In this document: in pieces, positions 26,024 through 35,505 of the stretch
Numbering within the stretch: position 1 is the stretch's first letter
How the letters are laid out: each line of letters starts with the position of its first letter
Source: Sporosarcina jiandibaonis
Lineage (GTDB): Bacteria > Bacillota > Bacilli > Bacillales_A > Planococcaceae
Length of the DNA stretch: 64,000 nt
Assembly (NCBI RefSeq): GCF_013184495.1
Contig: NZ_JAAOIY010000002.1
Span: forward strand, 186,001-250,000
Direction of reading: 5' to 3'
The notes under the pieces: model-generated
Databases searched by the model: none
Seen by the model: the letters and a program-made list of their open reading frames with translations, nothing else
Told to the model about the DNA's origin: nothing
Made by a program: the position numbers and the translations under genes

Positions 26024-26620
26024 ATGGCCATTGACTTAGTACACGATACACAAGAAGTTTTTCGTACTTTCCTTCATTGCATGTCAAGACCCGGAACGAT
26101 AAAAAATATTGAGGAAATTGGAAGACCGATTGGACAACACGAATATTGCCAGCATTCAATTTTCGTTAGTGCAATCACATTGTTGGATGCGGAGACGCGT
26201 TTTCATGTCGTTGGCGAACAAGCTGATCTGATTGAAGAATTTCTTTCATCCTTTACCTATTCAAAAGTTGTAGATCTTCAAGCAGCAGATTATATCTTCA
26301 TTATGAAAGATGCTAAAAAACAAATGATAAAAGAAGTTTTTAAAGAGGCGAAAAAAGGCACATTAACGAATCCGCAGCAGTCCGCAACCATTCTAATTGA
26401 AACAGATAGGTTGTCAAATGGAAATCAGCTTACGTTAGAGGGTCCAGGAATTGCGCATACGCAAAACGCTGAAATAGTTGATAGTGAGTTTTGGATAGCT
26501 GAAAGAGCGGAAGCCATGAAAGAATATCCGCTTGGCGTAGACATCATCTTAATCGATCGAAAAAGCAATATCATGTGCCTGCCTAGAACGACGATTATTC
26601 ACAAGCGCGAGGTGTACTAA
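26024..26620 (+). CDS. phnH: C-P lyase core subunit PhnH
   Basis: 198 residues. The N-terminus has the PhnH signature VHDTQEVFRTFLHCMSRPGTIKNI. The later GPGIAHTQNAEI and FWIAERAEAMKEYPLGVDIILID are also conserved. It contributes to the PhnGHIJ core. TAGGAGTG ribosome site; its stop codon overlaps the phnI start at 26620, indicating translational coupling. Confidence 0.92.
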   Translation: MAIDLVHDTQEVFRTFLHCMSRPGTIKNIEEIGRPIGQHEYCQHSIFVSAITLLDAETRFHVVGEQADLIEEFLSSFTYSKVVDLQAADYIFIMKDAKKQMIKEVFKEAKKGTLTNPQQSATILIETDRLSNGNQLTLEGPGIAHTQNAEIVDSEFWIAERAEAMKEYPLGVDIILIDRKSNIMCLPRTTIIHKREVY

Positions 26621-27726
26621 TGGCTTATGTAGCTGTAAAGGGCGGCGCTGAAGCGATAGAGGAGTCGATTAAGCGCCTGACTTATGAACGCATCCATGCG
26701 AATGAACTATTGGAACTCGAAACGATTACGGCGACTATGCGTGGAATGGTTGACCAAGTCATGTCTGAAAGTAGCCTATACTCGGAGTTTTTGGCAGCAA
26801 TTGCGATTAAACAGTCGGAAGGCAATGTGGAAGAAGCCGTATTTTTGTTGCGAGCTCATCGTTCAACTTTGCCGAGGACTTATTATACACGGGTTGTCGA
26901 GACAAATACAATGGCTGTCGAACGGAGAATATCAGCGAGTTTCAAGGATATCCCGGGAGGACAAATATTAGGGGCTTCCTATGATTATACGCATCGATTA
27001 ATGGACTTTGATTTGATTGGAGAATCAAAAGCAGGGATGAAAGAGTGGGTGTCGCAATTTTTGAGCGAGGAAATTGAAACAACAACTAATCCCGACTTAA
27101 CCACACTACCAAAAGTTGTTGAGTATCTTCGTGGGGAAAAGTTGTTTTCTCAAATTGAAGACGACAACACGGAACCGATAGACGTAACAAAACAGAGTCT
27201 TCAGTTCCCGACGACACGCAGTGAGCGATTGCAGGTGTTGACGAGAGGACAAACCGGTGCTGTTACATCGCTAGGGTATGCGGCCATTAGAGGATTCGGT
27301 CAAGTCCATCCAACAGTCGGGGAGTTACGTGTAGGCAAGTTGCCGCTTTGGATTAGCCATCCAACCGAACAATCGGATGATGAAGAAAATGATTATTATA
27401 TCGGTGAAATCAAAGTGACAGAAGTGGAATCGTTTGTACCGGTTTCTGTTCAAAACGAGAACAATACAGAAGAAATGGAATTTGAAATCGGCTATGGCAT
27501 TTGTTATGGACAAAACGAAACGAAAGCCATTGCGATAAGCATTTTAGATCATAGTTTAGAAGTTGGGAAGAAAGAATATCCAACACAGGATGAAGAATTC
27601 GTACTGCTCCACATAGATTCGGTAGAGTCTAGCGGTTTTATCTCACATTTGAAATTGCCGCATTACGTGACATTTCAATCCAAGCTCGATAGCATGCGAA
27701 AAATAAAAAAGGAGTCTGAAAAATAA
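26620..27726 (+). CDS. phnI: C-P lyase core subunit PhnI
   Basis: 368 residues. Together with PhnG, PhnH and PhnL it catalyses exchange of the adenine of ATP for the phosphonate; PhnI alone acts as a purine nucleosidase. Conserved regions: MAYVAVKGGAEAIEESIKRL, LRAHRSTLPRTYYTRVV, RRISASFKDIPGGQILGASYDYTHRLMDF and LTRGQTGAVTSLGYAAIRGFGQVHPTVGELRVG. Coupled to phnH and phnJ by one-base overlaps. Confidence 0.95.
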   Translation: MAYVAVKGGAEAIEESIKRLTYERIHANELLELETITATMRGMVDQVMSESSLYSEFLAAIAIKQSEGNVEEAVFLLRAHRSTLPRTYYTRVVETNTMAVERRISASFKDIPGGQILGASYDYTHRLMDFDLIGESKAGMKEWVSQFLSEEIETTTNPDLTTLPKVVEYLRGEKLFSQIEDDNTEPIDVTKQSLQFPTTRSERLQVLTRGQTGAVTSLGYAAIRGFGQVHPTVGELRVGKLPLWISHPTEQSDDEENDYYIGEIKVTEVESFVPVSVQNENNTEEMEFEIGYGICYGQNETKAIAISILDHSLEVGKKEYPTQDEEFVLLHIDSVESSGFISHLKLPHYVTFQSKLDSMRKIKKESEK

Positions 27727-28598
27727 TGCAGTTGCAAACACACTTCGCTTTATTTGATGAAGGTTCCAAAAAAGAAATACGAAGAGCTATTTTAAAAGGG
27801 GTAGCCATTCCAGGCTATCAAGTGCCATTCGCTTCAAGAGAGATGCCCATTGCTCGCGGTTGGGGGACTGGCGGCCTTCAAATCACATTATCGATAATCG
27901 GAAAACAAGATGTCTTAAAAGTGATTGATCAAGGATCCGATGAATCGGTCAATGCGGTTAACATAAAGAAACTTGTCAATAAAACAACTGGCGTTAAAAC
28001 GACAATCGAAACAAGCGAGGCGACAATCATTCAGTCTCGACACCGTATTCCAGAAGTTCCTTTGACGGAAGAGCAAATTATGGTGTTACAAGTTCCAATT
28101 CCTGAACCTTTGCGCTGGGTTGAACCGAGTGAATTCAAGACGAAAAAACTTCATGCTGAAAATGATTACAGCGGTGCATGGCTCATGTTGTTTGAACAAA
28201 TTATGAAGTATGGAAAAACAGCCACGGATGCAGATCATCCTGTACTTGTACATGACCGATATGTTATGGCGCCTAGTCCAATTCCGCGATTCGATAATTC
28301 GAAAATTCATCAATCGGAAGCTTTGATCTTGTTTGGCGCTGGTAGGGAAAAGAAAATCTATGCGATTCCTCCCTACACAAATGTTGTGTCGCTTGCATTT
28401 GAAGACTACCCATTCGAAGTCGAAACGTTTGATGGTAAACAATGTCGATTGTGTTCTGCAACGAATGTATTTCTTGATGAATTGGTAAATCAGGAAACAG
28501 GCAGCACTGAATATCAATGCAATGATACTAGCTATTGTCTATCCATGTTGAACGAAGACGGGATTACTGCAGAAGTGGAGGTCGCACATGCACGATAA
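27726..28598 (+). CDS. phnJ: C-P lyase PhnJ, radical-SAM subunit
   Basis: 290 residues. It cleaves the C-P bond of ribose-1-phosphonate-5-phosphate using an iron-sulfur cluster and S-adenosylmethionine. The unusual cluster motif C-x2-C-x21-C is intact (Cys240, Cys243, Cys265), followed by the thiyl-radical cysteine (Cys271, x5 after). The N-terminal ILKGVAIPGYQVPFASREMPIARGWGTGGLQ is strongly conserved. Its 3' end overlaps phnK by 11 bases. Confidence 0.96.
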   Translation: MQLQTHFALFDEGSKKEIRRAILKGVAIPGYQVPFASREMPIARGWGTGGLQITLSIIGKQDVLKVIDQGSDESVNAVNIKKLVNKTTGVKTTIETSEATIIQSRHRIPEVPLTEEQIMVLQVPIPEPLRWVEPSEFKTKKLHAENDYSGAWLMLFEQIMKYGKTATDADHPVLVHDRYVMAPSPIPRFDNSKIHQSEALILFGAGREKKIYAIPPYTNVVSLAFEDYPFEVETFDGKQCRLCSATNVFLDELVNQETGSTEYQCNDTSYCLSMLNEDGITAEVEVAHAR

Positions 28599-29427
28599 AC
28601 CAATCTTACAAGTAAGGAATTTGAAGAAACAGTACGGACCAGGTTGCGCCGACTGTGCGGATCCGGCGAATAGAATCATCGAGAAGAACCATTGCCCTAA
28701 GTGCCAAACCGTTTATGCTTGCCGTAATATTTCATTCGATTTACATGAGGGCGAAATACTGGGTATCGTCGGAGAAAGCGGAAGCGGAAAGTCGACGCTG
28801 ATGAAGTGCCTGTATTTCGATGAAGCTGTAACAGACGGGAAAGCCTTTATTCGTTCGTATCAAGGTGGGCAAACGAATATTTTTGAAGAGTCATCTCAAC
28901 AACACCGATTTATTCGAAATTATATCCTTGGGATGGTGTACCAAAATCCAATACTTGGATTAAAAATGGATTTTTCATCTGTTGGAAATATTGCTGAAAA
29001 GCTTATTGCAGCTGGGGACCGTAGAGTAAAACGCATGGAAGAAAGAAGCAAAGAATTACTTGAACATGTTCATATTCCTATAGCCCGTATGAAAGATGAA
29101 CCAAAGAAGTTTTCGGGCGGGATGCAGCAACGTGTTCAGATTGCAAAAGCGCTGTCCAATAATCCGCCGATTTTATTTTTGGATGAAGTTACAACAGGTT
29201 TAGATTTATCGGTACAGGCAAGTGTTCTTGATCTGATTAAAAGAATTCAAAGAGAACTTGGAATAAGCATGCTTGTTGTATCACATGATCTAGCAGTTAT
29301 TCGGATGTTGGCAAACCGTACCATTGTCATGCTTAACGGAGAAATTATTGAACAAGGGTTAACTGATCAAATATTGGAAGATCCACAGCATGCGTATACG
29401 CAACAGCTAGTTTATTCATTAATTTAA
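28588..29427 (+). CDS. phnK: PhnK, ABC-type ATPase of the C-P lyase complex
   Basis: 279 residues. ABC ATPase motifs: Walker A GESGSGKST, signature FSGGMQQR, Walker B ILFLDE and the switch His in VVSHD. PhnK binds the PhnGHIJ core rather than a permease. Compared with E. coli it has a Cys-rich insertion near the N-terminus (GCADCADPANRIIEKNHCPKC, four cysteines as two CxxC) before CRNISFDLHEGE, likely a small zinc knuckle also seen in some other phyla. Confidence 0.93.
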   Translation: MHDKPILQVRNLKKQYGPGCADCADPANRIIEKNHCPKCQTVYACRNISFDLHEGEILGIVGESGSGKSTLMKCLYFDEAVTDGKAFIRSYQGGQTNIFEESSQQHRFIRNYILGMVYQNPILGLKMDFSSVGNIAEKLIAAGDRRVKRMEERSKELLEHVHIPIARMKDEPKKFSGGMQQRVQIAKALSNNPPILFLDEVTTGLDLSVQASVLDLIKRIQRELGISMLVVSHDLAVIRMLANRTIVMLNGEIIEQGLTDQILEDPQHAYTQQLVYSLI

Positions 29428-29439
29428 AGGAGTGCTTCT

Positions 29440-30663
29440 GTGTACATTCTGATAAATGGCCAAATTATTATGGAAGAACAGATACTTGAAAACCATGCAG
29501 TCGTGATTAGTAATGACCGAATCCAAGAAATTATCCCGGCGAAGGATATTGCCATGTACAGTGGCTATTCGCTAATCGATGCACAAGGCGGATATATCTC
29601 ACCGGGATTCGTAGACATCCATTCGGATTATATCGAAGGAATTATTTCCCCGAGACCGACTTGCTTAATGGATTTTAAAATGGGTATTCGGGAAGCTGAA
29701 CGAATCTTAGTGAGCCATGGGATTACAACAATGTTTCACTCCCTCTCGATTTATAAGGGCAATGGATTTGCACCTAAACCGATACGCAGTCCAGAAAACG
29801 TGAATCGACTTATCGATGCCATTAATGACACATCGACGAGTGAGCATTTAATCAGGAATCGTACTCACGCCCGCTTTGAAATCGACAATATTAATGAGGT
29901 AGAGCGTTTCACCAAAAACGTTGCAGAAGGAAAAGTTCACTTGATATCCTTCATGGATCATACACCGGGACAAGGACAATACCGAGACTTGGAAATCTAT
30001 CGTAAGACATTACAGGGATTCAATGAACTATCTGATGAAGAGTTGGACAAAATCATTGCGGGTAACGTGAACACAGAAAAAATCACACTCGAACAAATCA
30101 AGGAGATTTCTCGAATCGCGCTAGATAACAAGATTGCGATTGCGTCGCATGATGACGATGACATAGAAAAGTTATCGCTCGTAAAAAGTTTCGGTACAAC
30201 GATTAGTGAGTTTCCAACGACGTTAGAAGTTGCGAAAAAAGCCAATGAAATGGGTTTATGGACGATTGCAGGAGCCCCGAATGTGTTGCTTGGAGGTTCT
30301 CACTCTGGAAACTTATCGGCAGCAGAGGCTATTCAGAAACGGACAATTGATATTTTATGTAGCGATTATTATCCGGCTGCATTGCTTCATTCTATTTTCA
30401 AATTAAATGAAGAATACGGACAGGACCTACATGAAATGTTCCAGCTCGTTACACTGAATCCCGCAAAAGCTGTTCAAATGGATGAGGATATTGGGTCCAT
30501 TAAAGAAGGGAAAAAGGCAGATATCATTATTATTGAAAAAATGGACGATGGATATCCGATGGTTACGACATCAATAGTGGATGGAAAACTAATTACAAGG
30601 ACGGTGTACCGCGTCGATGCAAACAAAGGAACTTCATTTAACCGAGAAGCCTTATATTCATGA
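29440..30663 (+). CDS. phnM: PhnM, ribose-1-phosphonate 5-triphosphate diphosphatase
   Basis: 407 residues of the amidohydrolase superfamily. It removes pyrophosphate from alpha-D-ribose 1-methylphosphonate 5-triphosphate. Metal-site elements: [11 protein letters not shown] (HxD-type first strand), [11 protein letters not shown], and the [15 protein letters not shown] and [12 protein letters not shown] segments typical of PhnM. Start is GTG 29440 with AAGGAG seven bases ahead. Its 3' end overlaps the next gene by 47 bases. In many operons phnM follows phnL; here a transferase gene comes between. Confidence 0.93.
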   Translation: MYILINGQIIMEEQILENHAVVISNDRIQEIIPAKDIAMYSGYSLIDAQGGYISPGFVDIHSDYIEGIISPRPTCLMDFKMGIREAERILVSHGITTMFHSLSIYKGNGFAPKPIRSPENVNRLIDAINDTSTSEHLIRNRTHARFEIDNINEVERFTKNVAEGKVHLISFMDHTPGQGQYRDLEIYRKTLQGFNELSDEELDKIIAGNVNTEKITLEQIKEISRIALDNKIAIASHDDDDIEKLSLVKSFGTTISEFPTTLEVAKKANEMGLWTIAGAPNVLLGGSHSGNLSAAEAIQKRTIDILCSDYYPAALLHSIFKLNEEYGQDLHEMFQLVTLNPAKAVQMDEDIGSIKEGKKADIIIIEKMDDGYPMVTTSIVDGKLITRTVYRVDANKGTSFNREALYS

Positions 30664-31243
30664 CAATGTTGAACTGAAAAACACTCAACTTGGTGCATTT
30701 ACAGAAATCGGACTGTACAATTTCATCGAAAATGCCACGTTAGATGATTATTCATACACGGGGCAGTTCTGTTTCATACAAAATTCGAAAATCGGAAAGT
30801 TTGTCAATATCGCTGCAAAGACTCGAATAGGACCAACAGATCATCCTTATAAAAGGCCATCCCTTCACCATTTTACTTACCGTAAGGCCATGTATGGATT
30901 TGGTGATCGGGATGATGAACAGTATTTAGGTGAACGTGAAAGCCGAACCACATACATCGGTCATGACGCTTGGATCGGTCATGGTGCCATTATTCAGCCA
31001 GGTATTTCAATTGGCATTGGGGCAATCGTTGGAAGTGGAGCCGTTGTGACAAAAGATGTTCCGCCTTATGCGATTGTTGTCGGTGTTCCTGCGAAAGTTA
31101 TTAAATACCGATTTTCAGATGACGAGATTGAAGCGCTTCGTCGCATCAGTTGGTGGGATTGGTCCTTTGAAACAATTAAAAATAGAATAGATGACTTCCA
31201 GCTGAACATTGCAGAATTTATTAAATTATACGATGAAAGGTAG
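30617..31243 (+). CDS. hexapeptide-repeat transferase of phosphonate operons
   Basis: 208 residues with a left-handed beta-helix of hexapeptide repeats (for example [31 protein letters not shown]), the fold of acyltransferases. It matches the subgroup found only in C-P lyase operons (phosphonate-metabolism hexapeptide family), including the [17 protein letters not shown] loop with likely catalytic histidines and the C-terminal WWDWS. The reaction is not established; acetylation of an aminophosphonate or an intermediate is a common suggestion. The start overlaps phnM; a later start is possible because the ribosome site is weak. Confidence 0.85.
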   Translation: MQTKELHLTEKPYIHDNVELKNTQLGAFTEIGLYNFIENATLDDYSYTGQFCFIQNSKIGKFVNIAAKTRIGPTDHPYKRPSLHHFTYRKAMYGFGDRDDEQYLGERESRTTYIGHDAWIGHGAIIQPGISIGIGAIVGSGAVVTKDVPPYAIVVGVPAKVIKYRFSDDEIEALRRISWWDWSFETIKNRIDDFQLNIAEFIKLYDER

Positions 31244-31249
31244 GGTATC

Positions 31250-31945
31250 ATGTCGCGATTACTCGAAGTTAAAGATTTAAGTAAATCCTTTATAATTCAT
31301 CATTTAACTAAAAAAATGACAGCAATTGAAACAATCAACTTTTCACTGGAAGAAGGTGAATTTATCGGAATTGTAGGGAAGAGTGGCAGTGGAAAATCGA
31401 CCGTGTTAAAAAGCATTTACCGAACGTACTTACCGGAAAAAGGTTCAATACTCTACAACTCTGAGAAGTTCGGATTGGTGGATTTGGCAAAGCTTTCAGA
31501 AAGGGAAGTTTTGTATTTACGCCAACATGAAATTGGCTATGTGTCACAATTCTTGAACGTAATGCCACGAACGACTGCCCGCGAACTTGTAGAACAAGCG
31601 GTTATTGAAATGGGACGGCCCAAAGATGAAGCAAGGCAAGCCGCAGAAGATGCGTTGACTCATTTCGAACTGGATCCCGAGTTATGGGACAGTTATCCAA
31701 ATACGTTTTCAGGAGGGCAAAAGTTACGATTGAATATCTCCTGTGCCATTGTAAAAAAACCTCGACTCCTTCTATTGGATGAACCGACAGCGAGCTTGGA
31801 TGATGCTTCTAAATTGAGAGTCAGAGAAATTATTGAACGCTTGAAAATTGGTGGCACAACATTAATTGGCATCTTTCATGATTTAGAATTTATGGATGGC
31901 TTATGCGATAAAGTCTATGACTTGCAGAAGAAAATCGTTGTTTAA
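31250..31945 (+). CDS. phnL: PhnL, ABC-type ATPase of C-P lyase
   Basis: 231 residues. Walker A GKSGSGKST, signature FSGGQKLRLNI, Walker B LLLLDEPTASLD and switch His FHDLEFM. PhnL assists the first step (with PhnG, PhnH and PhnI) and is not a transporter ATPase. The YVSQFLNVMPRTTARE segment is characteristic. It follows the transferase gene by six bases. Confidence 0.92.
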   Translation: MSRLLEVKDLSKSFIIHHLTKKMTAIETINFSLEEGEFIGIVGKSGSGKSTVLKSIYRTYLPEKGSILYNSEKFGLVDLAKLSEREVLYLRQHEIGYVSQFLNVMPRTTARELVEQAVIEMGRPKDEARQAAEDALTHFELDPELWDSYPNTFSGGQKLRLNISCAIVKKPRLLLLDEPTASLDDASKLRVREIIERLKIGGTTLIGIFHDLEFMDGLCDKVYDLQKKIVV

Positions 31946-31961
31946 AAAGGAGGTTTTACTG

Positions 31962-32792
31962 ATGAAGGCAGATTTACATATTCATTCCAATTACTCTGAT
32001 GGTTCTTTCTCTGTGGAGGAGCTACTTCAAATGGCTTCAAAGAAAGGCCTAACTCATGTCAGTTTAGTCGATCATGACACAGTTCGTGGGATCGAACCGG
32101 CACAAATTGCAGGTAAAAAATATGGAATTACAGTGATCCCTGGTATTGAGATATCGGCTTATGATTTTTCAAGGAACCGTAAAGTGCATATTCTAGGCTA
32201 TGCCTTTGATAAGGAAGCAACCCAAATAAAAAGACTTTGTAATCCATTGTTATCAAGAAGACATGAGAATTCCTTGTGGCAAATTCATCAATTGCAAAAG
32301 AATTATTTTGATATTGAATTTATAGAAGTTGCAAAAAAAGCAATGACGTCAGGTGTTATTTACAAACAACATATTATGGAGGCTTTAGTTGATGAGCCAT
32401 TTAACACGCACTACTACAAGAAACTGTATAAGAAACTTTTTAAAGGAAATGGAATTTGTGCAAGAGATATTGAATACGTAGATGCCATTTCAGCTGTCAG
32501 GGCAATCAAGGCAGATAACGGCTATGCAGTTTTGGCGCATCCTGGACAACTGGATTCATATGACCTGATTCCTGAACTTGTGAAAAATGGACTCGACGGA
32601 ATCGAAAGCAATCACATCGCTCATACAGCAGAAGACAGGAAGAGAGTTGCGCAATATGCAAATGAGTATTCATTATTTCAGACTGGCGGCAGTGATTTTC
32701 ATGGTCGATATGGATGCCAAGTTGAAATTGGAGAGCAGTTAAGCCCGACTCAACTCTTCGAATTAGTCCTTACAAACTCTTACAATATATGA
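31962..32792 (+). CDS. PHP-family phosphoesterase in phn operon (PhnPP-like)
   Basis: 276 residues. The PHP metal site is evident: ADLHIHSNYSDGS at the start, VSLVDHDTVRGIE, IPGIEISAY, AVLAHPGQLDS and the C-terminal TGGSDFHGRYG. The C-P lyase pathway ends in phosphoribosyl cyclic phosphate, which E. coli opens with the beta-lactamase-fold PhnP. No phnP lies here, and a PHP enzyme from Eggerthella lenta is known to hydrolyse this cyclic phosphate to ribose 5-phosphate and phosphate. I infer the same job here. AAAGGAGG ribosome site fixes the start. Confidence 0.8.
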   Translation: MKADLHIHSNYSDGSFSVEELLQMASKKGLTHVSLVDHDTVRGIEPAQIAGKKYGITVIPGIEISAYDFSRNRKVHILGYAFDKEATQIKRLCNPLLSRRHENSLWQIHQLQKNYFDIEFIEVAKKAMTSGVIYKQHIMEALVDEPFNTHYYKKLYKKLFKGNGICARDIEYVDAISAVRAIKADNGYAVLAHPGQLDSYDLIPELVKNGLDGIESNHIAHTAEDRKRVAQYANEYSLFQTGGSDFHGRYGCQVEIGEQLSPTQLFELVLTNSYNI

Positions 32793-32832
32793 GGACATTA
32801 GCAAAAAAACTATCTATTAAAAAGGAGCAAAA

Positions 32833-33858
32833 ATGAAAAAACAAATTTTGTCTTTCTTAACACTTATCGTTATAGCGTCGGTTTTAGCAGCTTGTTCCAC
32901 AGGATCTGCATCAAATTCAGATGAGTTGGTAATGGTTTGGTATCCAAATGAATCAGGCAATGATTTAAAAGCGGCACGTGATGCAATTGGTGAGGTAGTT
33001 GAAGAGGTAACTGGAAAAAAGGTCGACCATAAGCTGACGACTGACTATGCCGTTGCTATTGAAACAATCGCTAATGGAAACGCACAGCTTGCATTCATGG
33101 GGGCGCAGGGATATATCGAGGCAAGTAACAAGAATGATAAGATCAAGCCGATTGTTGTTCCAAGTGGCGCATCAGGCACAATTGATGATGCAGTTTACTA
33201 TAGCTGGTTGGCTGTGAAAAAGGCAGATGCAGAGAACTATAAAGTAGATGGTGACTATTCAATAGATCATATTGTCGATTCCGATTTCTCGTTCGTATCA
33301 AGCAGTTCAACGTCAGGGTTTAAAGTTCCTTCAACTGATATCGTTTCTTATTTTTCAACACAAGATAAATGGAAAGAATTGACGCAAGAGGATTTGATGG
33401 AGGGCGGAACATTCTTCAAAGATGTGTTATACGGTGATTCGCACCAGGGTTCTGCTGTAAACCTTTTAAATGGCCGTGCTGACGTTGCTGCATTCTGTGA
33501 TACATGTGTTGGGAATTATGTAGAAGTTGCAGAAGGTGAAGCGAACAAAAAAGGCGCAATTTACAGAGTGAAAGATGATGCTGCAGAACCATTTAATAAT
33601 TTGTACGGTGAAGAATTCACATTGATTAACGTGACACCTGTTTTAAATGCGCCGTTTGTTGCGAACACAGAGGTGTTAAGCGAGGACGATTTCAAGAAAA
33701 TTCAAGACGCTTTAATTTCAGATGAGATTGCAAATAACGAAAGTATCTTTGTTCCTGCGGATTCCCAAGTTTCAGGTCTCTTCACAAAAAAAGCGGAAGA
33801 GCGATTTGTTTCTGTAGATGACGAATGGTTTAATCCAATCCGCGAACTATCAAAATAA
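32833..33858 (+). CDS. phnD: phosphonate ABC transporter substrate-binding lipoprotein
   Basis: 341 residues. A signal peptide ends in the lipobox VLAAC (Cys21), so the mature protein is lipid-anchored outside the membrane. It shows the PhnD-type fold: LVMVWYPNESGNDLKAARDAIGEVVEEVTGKKVDHKLTTDYAVAIETIANGNAQLAFMG, SSSTSGFKVPSTDI and GDSHQGSAVNLLNGRADVAAFCDTC. A GGAG ribosome site lies 41 bases after the PHP gene, in the same operon. Uptake step for phosphonate or phosphite. Confidence 0.92.
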   Translation: MKKQILSFLTLIVIASVLAACSTGSASNSDELVMVWYPNESGNDLKAARDAIGEVVEEVTGKKVDHKLTTDYAVAIETIANGNAQLAFMGAQGYIEASNKNDKIKPIVVPSGASGTIDDAVYYSWLAVKKADAENYKVDGDYSIDHIVDSDFSFVSSSSTSGFKVPSTDIVSYFSTQDKWKELTQEDLMEGGTFFKDVLYGDSHQGSAVNLLNGRADVAAFCDTCVGNYVEVAEGEANKKGAIYRVKDDAAEPFNNLYGEEFTLINVTPVLNAPFVANTEVLSEDDFKKIQDALISDEIANNESIFVPADSQVSGLFTKKAEERFVSVDDEWFNPIRELSK

Positions 33859-33941
33859 GATCATGACTAGACTGAGCGGGCATGTGCCGATGATGAGGCA
33901 CATGCTTTCCGATAAAAAAATTGATGCAAGGAGTTTTTCAG

Positions 33942-34706
33942 GTGGCCTTATTACATGTTAAAGATGTCTCTAAGCATTATGAAAAAGGGAAGAATGTTTT
34001 ATCAGATATTAACATGGAAATATTTGAAGGTGAGTTTGTATCGATTATTGGCCCATCTGGTGCAGGTAAATCAACATTTCTTCGTTGCATTAATCGAATG
34101 ATTAATATTTCTGAAGGGGATATCCACTTCGATGGAATCGATGTGTCGTCGTTAAATAAAAAAAGTTTACGTAAACATAGAACGAAAATAGGCATGATTT
34201 TTCAACATTACAACTTGGTTTCTCGTTTAACAGTCATTGAAAATGTGTTACATGGTAGATTTGGCCATAAATCGACATTGCAAGGTGTCTTGGGAATGTT
34301 TACAGAAGATGAAAAAATGGAGGCGTTTCATCTTCTTGAGAAGTTAGGAATGAGCGAGCACGCCTATAAAAGATGCGATCAACTGAGTGGGGGGCAAAAG
34401 CAACGTGTCGGTATTGCGCGTGCTTTAATACAATCCCCGAAGTTGCTCCTTTGTGATGAGCCGATTGCTTCGTTAGATCCCAATGCTTCGAAAGTAATTA
34501 TGGATCACTTACAAAGCATTTCGAAGGAAATGAATATAACCTGTATTGTCAACCTTCATCAGGTCGATGTAGCCCGGAAATACTCGGACCGGGTGATTGG
34601 ATTGAATAGTGGTCGTGTTGTTTACGACGGGGAGTCAAAAGCGCTGTCGTCAAAGGCGATTCATGCAATTTATGGTTCTGAAGCCGGAAGTTTAATAATG
34701 GAATAG
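33942..34706 (+). CDS. phnC: phosphonate ABC transporter ATP-binding protein
   Basis: 254 residues. Walker A GPSGAGKST, the PhnC-typical CINRMI and NLVSRLTVIENVLHGR, signature LSGGQKQRVGIARAL, Walker B LLLCDEPIASLD. It energises uptake through PhnE. GTG 33942 with AAGGAG is the best start; an upstream TTG frame has no ribosome site. PhnC stands after PhnD and before two permease genes. Confidence 0.93.
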   Translation: MALLHVKDVSKHYEKGKNVLSDINMEIFEGEFVSIIGPSGAGKSTFLRCINRMINISEGDIHFDGIDVSSLNKKSLRKHRTKIGMIFQHYNLVSRLTVIENVLHGRFGHKSTLQGVLGMFTEDEKMEAFHLLEKLGMSEHAYKRCDQLSGGQKQRVGIARALIQSPKLLLCDEPIASLDPNASKVIMDHLQSISKEMNITCIVNLHQVDVARKYSDRVIGLNSGRVVYDGESKALSSKAIHAIYGSEAGSLIME

Positions 34707-34719
34707 GAGGGAACCTTCG

Positions 34720-35505
34720 ATGACGATTCATGCTTATAAGAAAAGTAAAAAACAACTGACAATTTTCTTTGTCACGCTTATTGGCATTACGCTTTTATCT
34801 GCAAAGTTAACGAATTTCAATTTCTTGCATGGAATTCAAACCTTGCCTAAAGCGATTGGTTGGATGTTTTCTAACCTGTATATTTCAGCGCAATCCTTAG
34901 AGAAATTTCCATCTGTTTTAGAAAAATTAGTAGAAACTATTTTTCTGTCGATTACTTCCACTACAACAGCCGCTGTTGTAGCGATGTTCTTGGCATTAAT
35001 GGGTTCGCAAACTACGAAGGTGAATAACTTTTTCGCATCATTGAGCCGAATCATTGCTTCGGTATATCGAAACATTCCGATTGTCGCATGGGCGTTAATC
35101 CTGCTTTTGTCATTCGGGCAAAATGCGTTAACAGGATACTTTGCTTTATTTCTCGCCACATTCGGATTTTTAACACGTGCTTTTATTGAAACGATTGATG
35201 AAACGAGTAGTAGTTCAGTCGAAGCTTTACGGGCATCGGGAGCTACTTATTTTCAGATGGTGGCGAAAGCGGTCATGCCGGAATGTTCGCCGCAAATGAT
35301 TAGTTGGATTTTATATATGATTGAAACGAATATCAGAAGTTCGACGCTTGTCGGGATTTTAACAGGAACGGGAATCGGCTTCATGTTCGATTTATATTAT
35401 AAAAGCATGAACTACAATGTGGTGAGTTTGATCACAATCAGTATTGTCGTTGTTGTAATTGGAATTGAACTCATTTCCAATTATGTCAGGAGGGTAATTT
35501 TATAA
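34720..35505 (+). CDS. phnE: phosphonate ABC transporter permease, first copy
   Basis: 261 residues with about six membrane helices. The EAA-type coupling loop ssVEALRASGATYFQMVAKAVMPECSPQMISW is typical of PhnE, as is the C-terminal VGILTGTGIGFMF. It forms a heterodimer or homodimer channel with the adjacent second permease. AGGAGG ribosome site. Its stop overlaps the next start (35505). Confidence 0.92.
   Translation: MTIHAYKKSKKQLTIFFVTLIGITLLSAKLTNFNFLHGIQTLPKAIGWMFSNLYISAQSLEKFPSVLEKLVETIFLSITSTTTAAVVAMFLALMGSQTTKVNNFFASLSRIIASVYRNIPIVAWALILLLSFGQNALTGYFALFLATFGFLTRAFIETIDETSSSSVEALRASGATYFQMVAKAVMPECSPQMISWILYMIETNIRSSTLVGILTGTGIGFMFDLYYKSMNYNVVSLITISIVVVVIGIELISNYVRRVIL

Noticed and set aside
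28086..28517. 143-codon minus-strand frame inside phnJ
   Set aside because: Antisense shadow of a highly conserved gene without its own translation signals.
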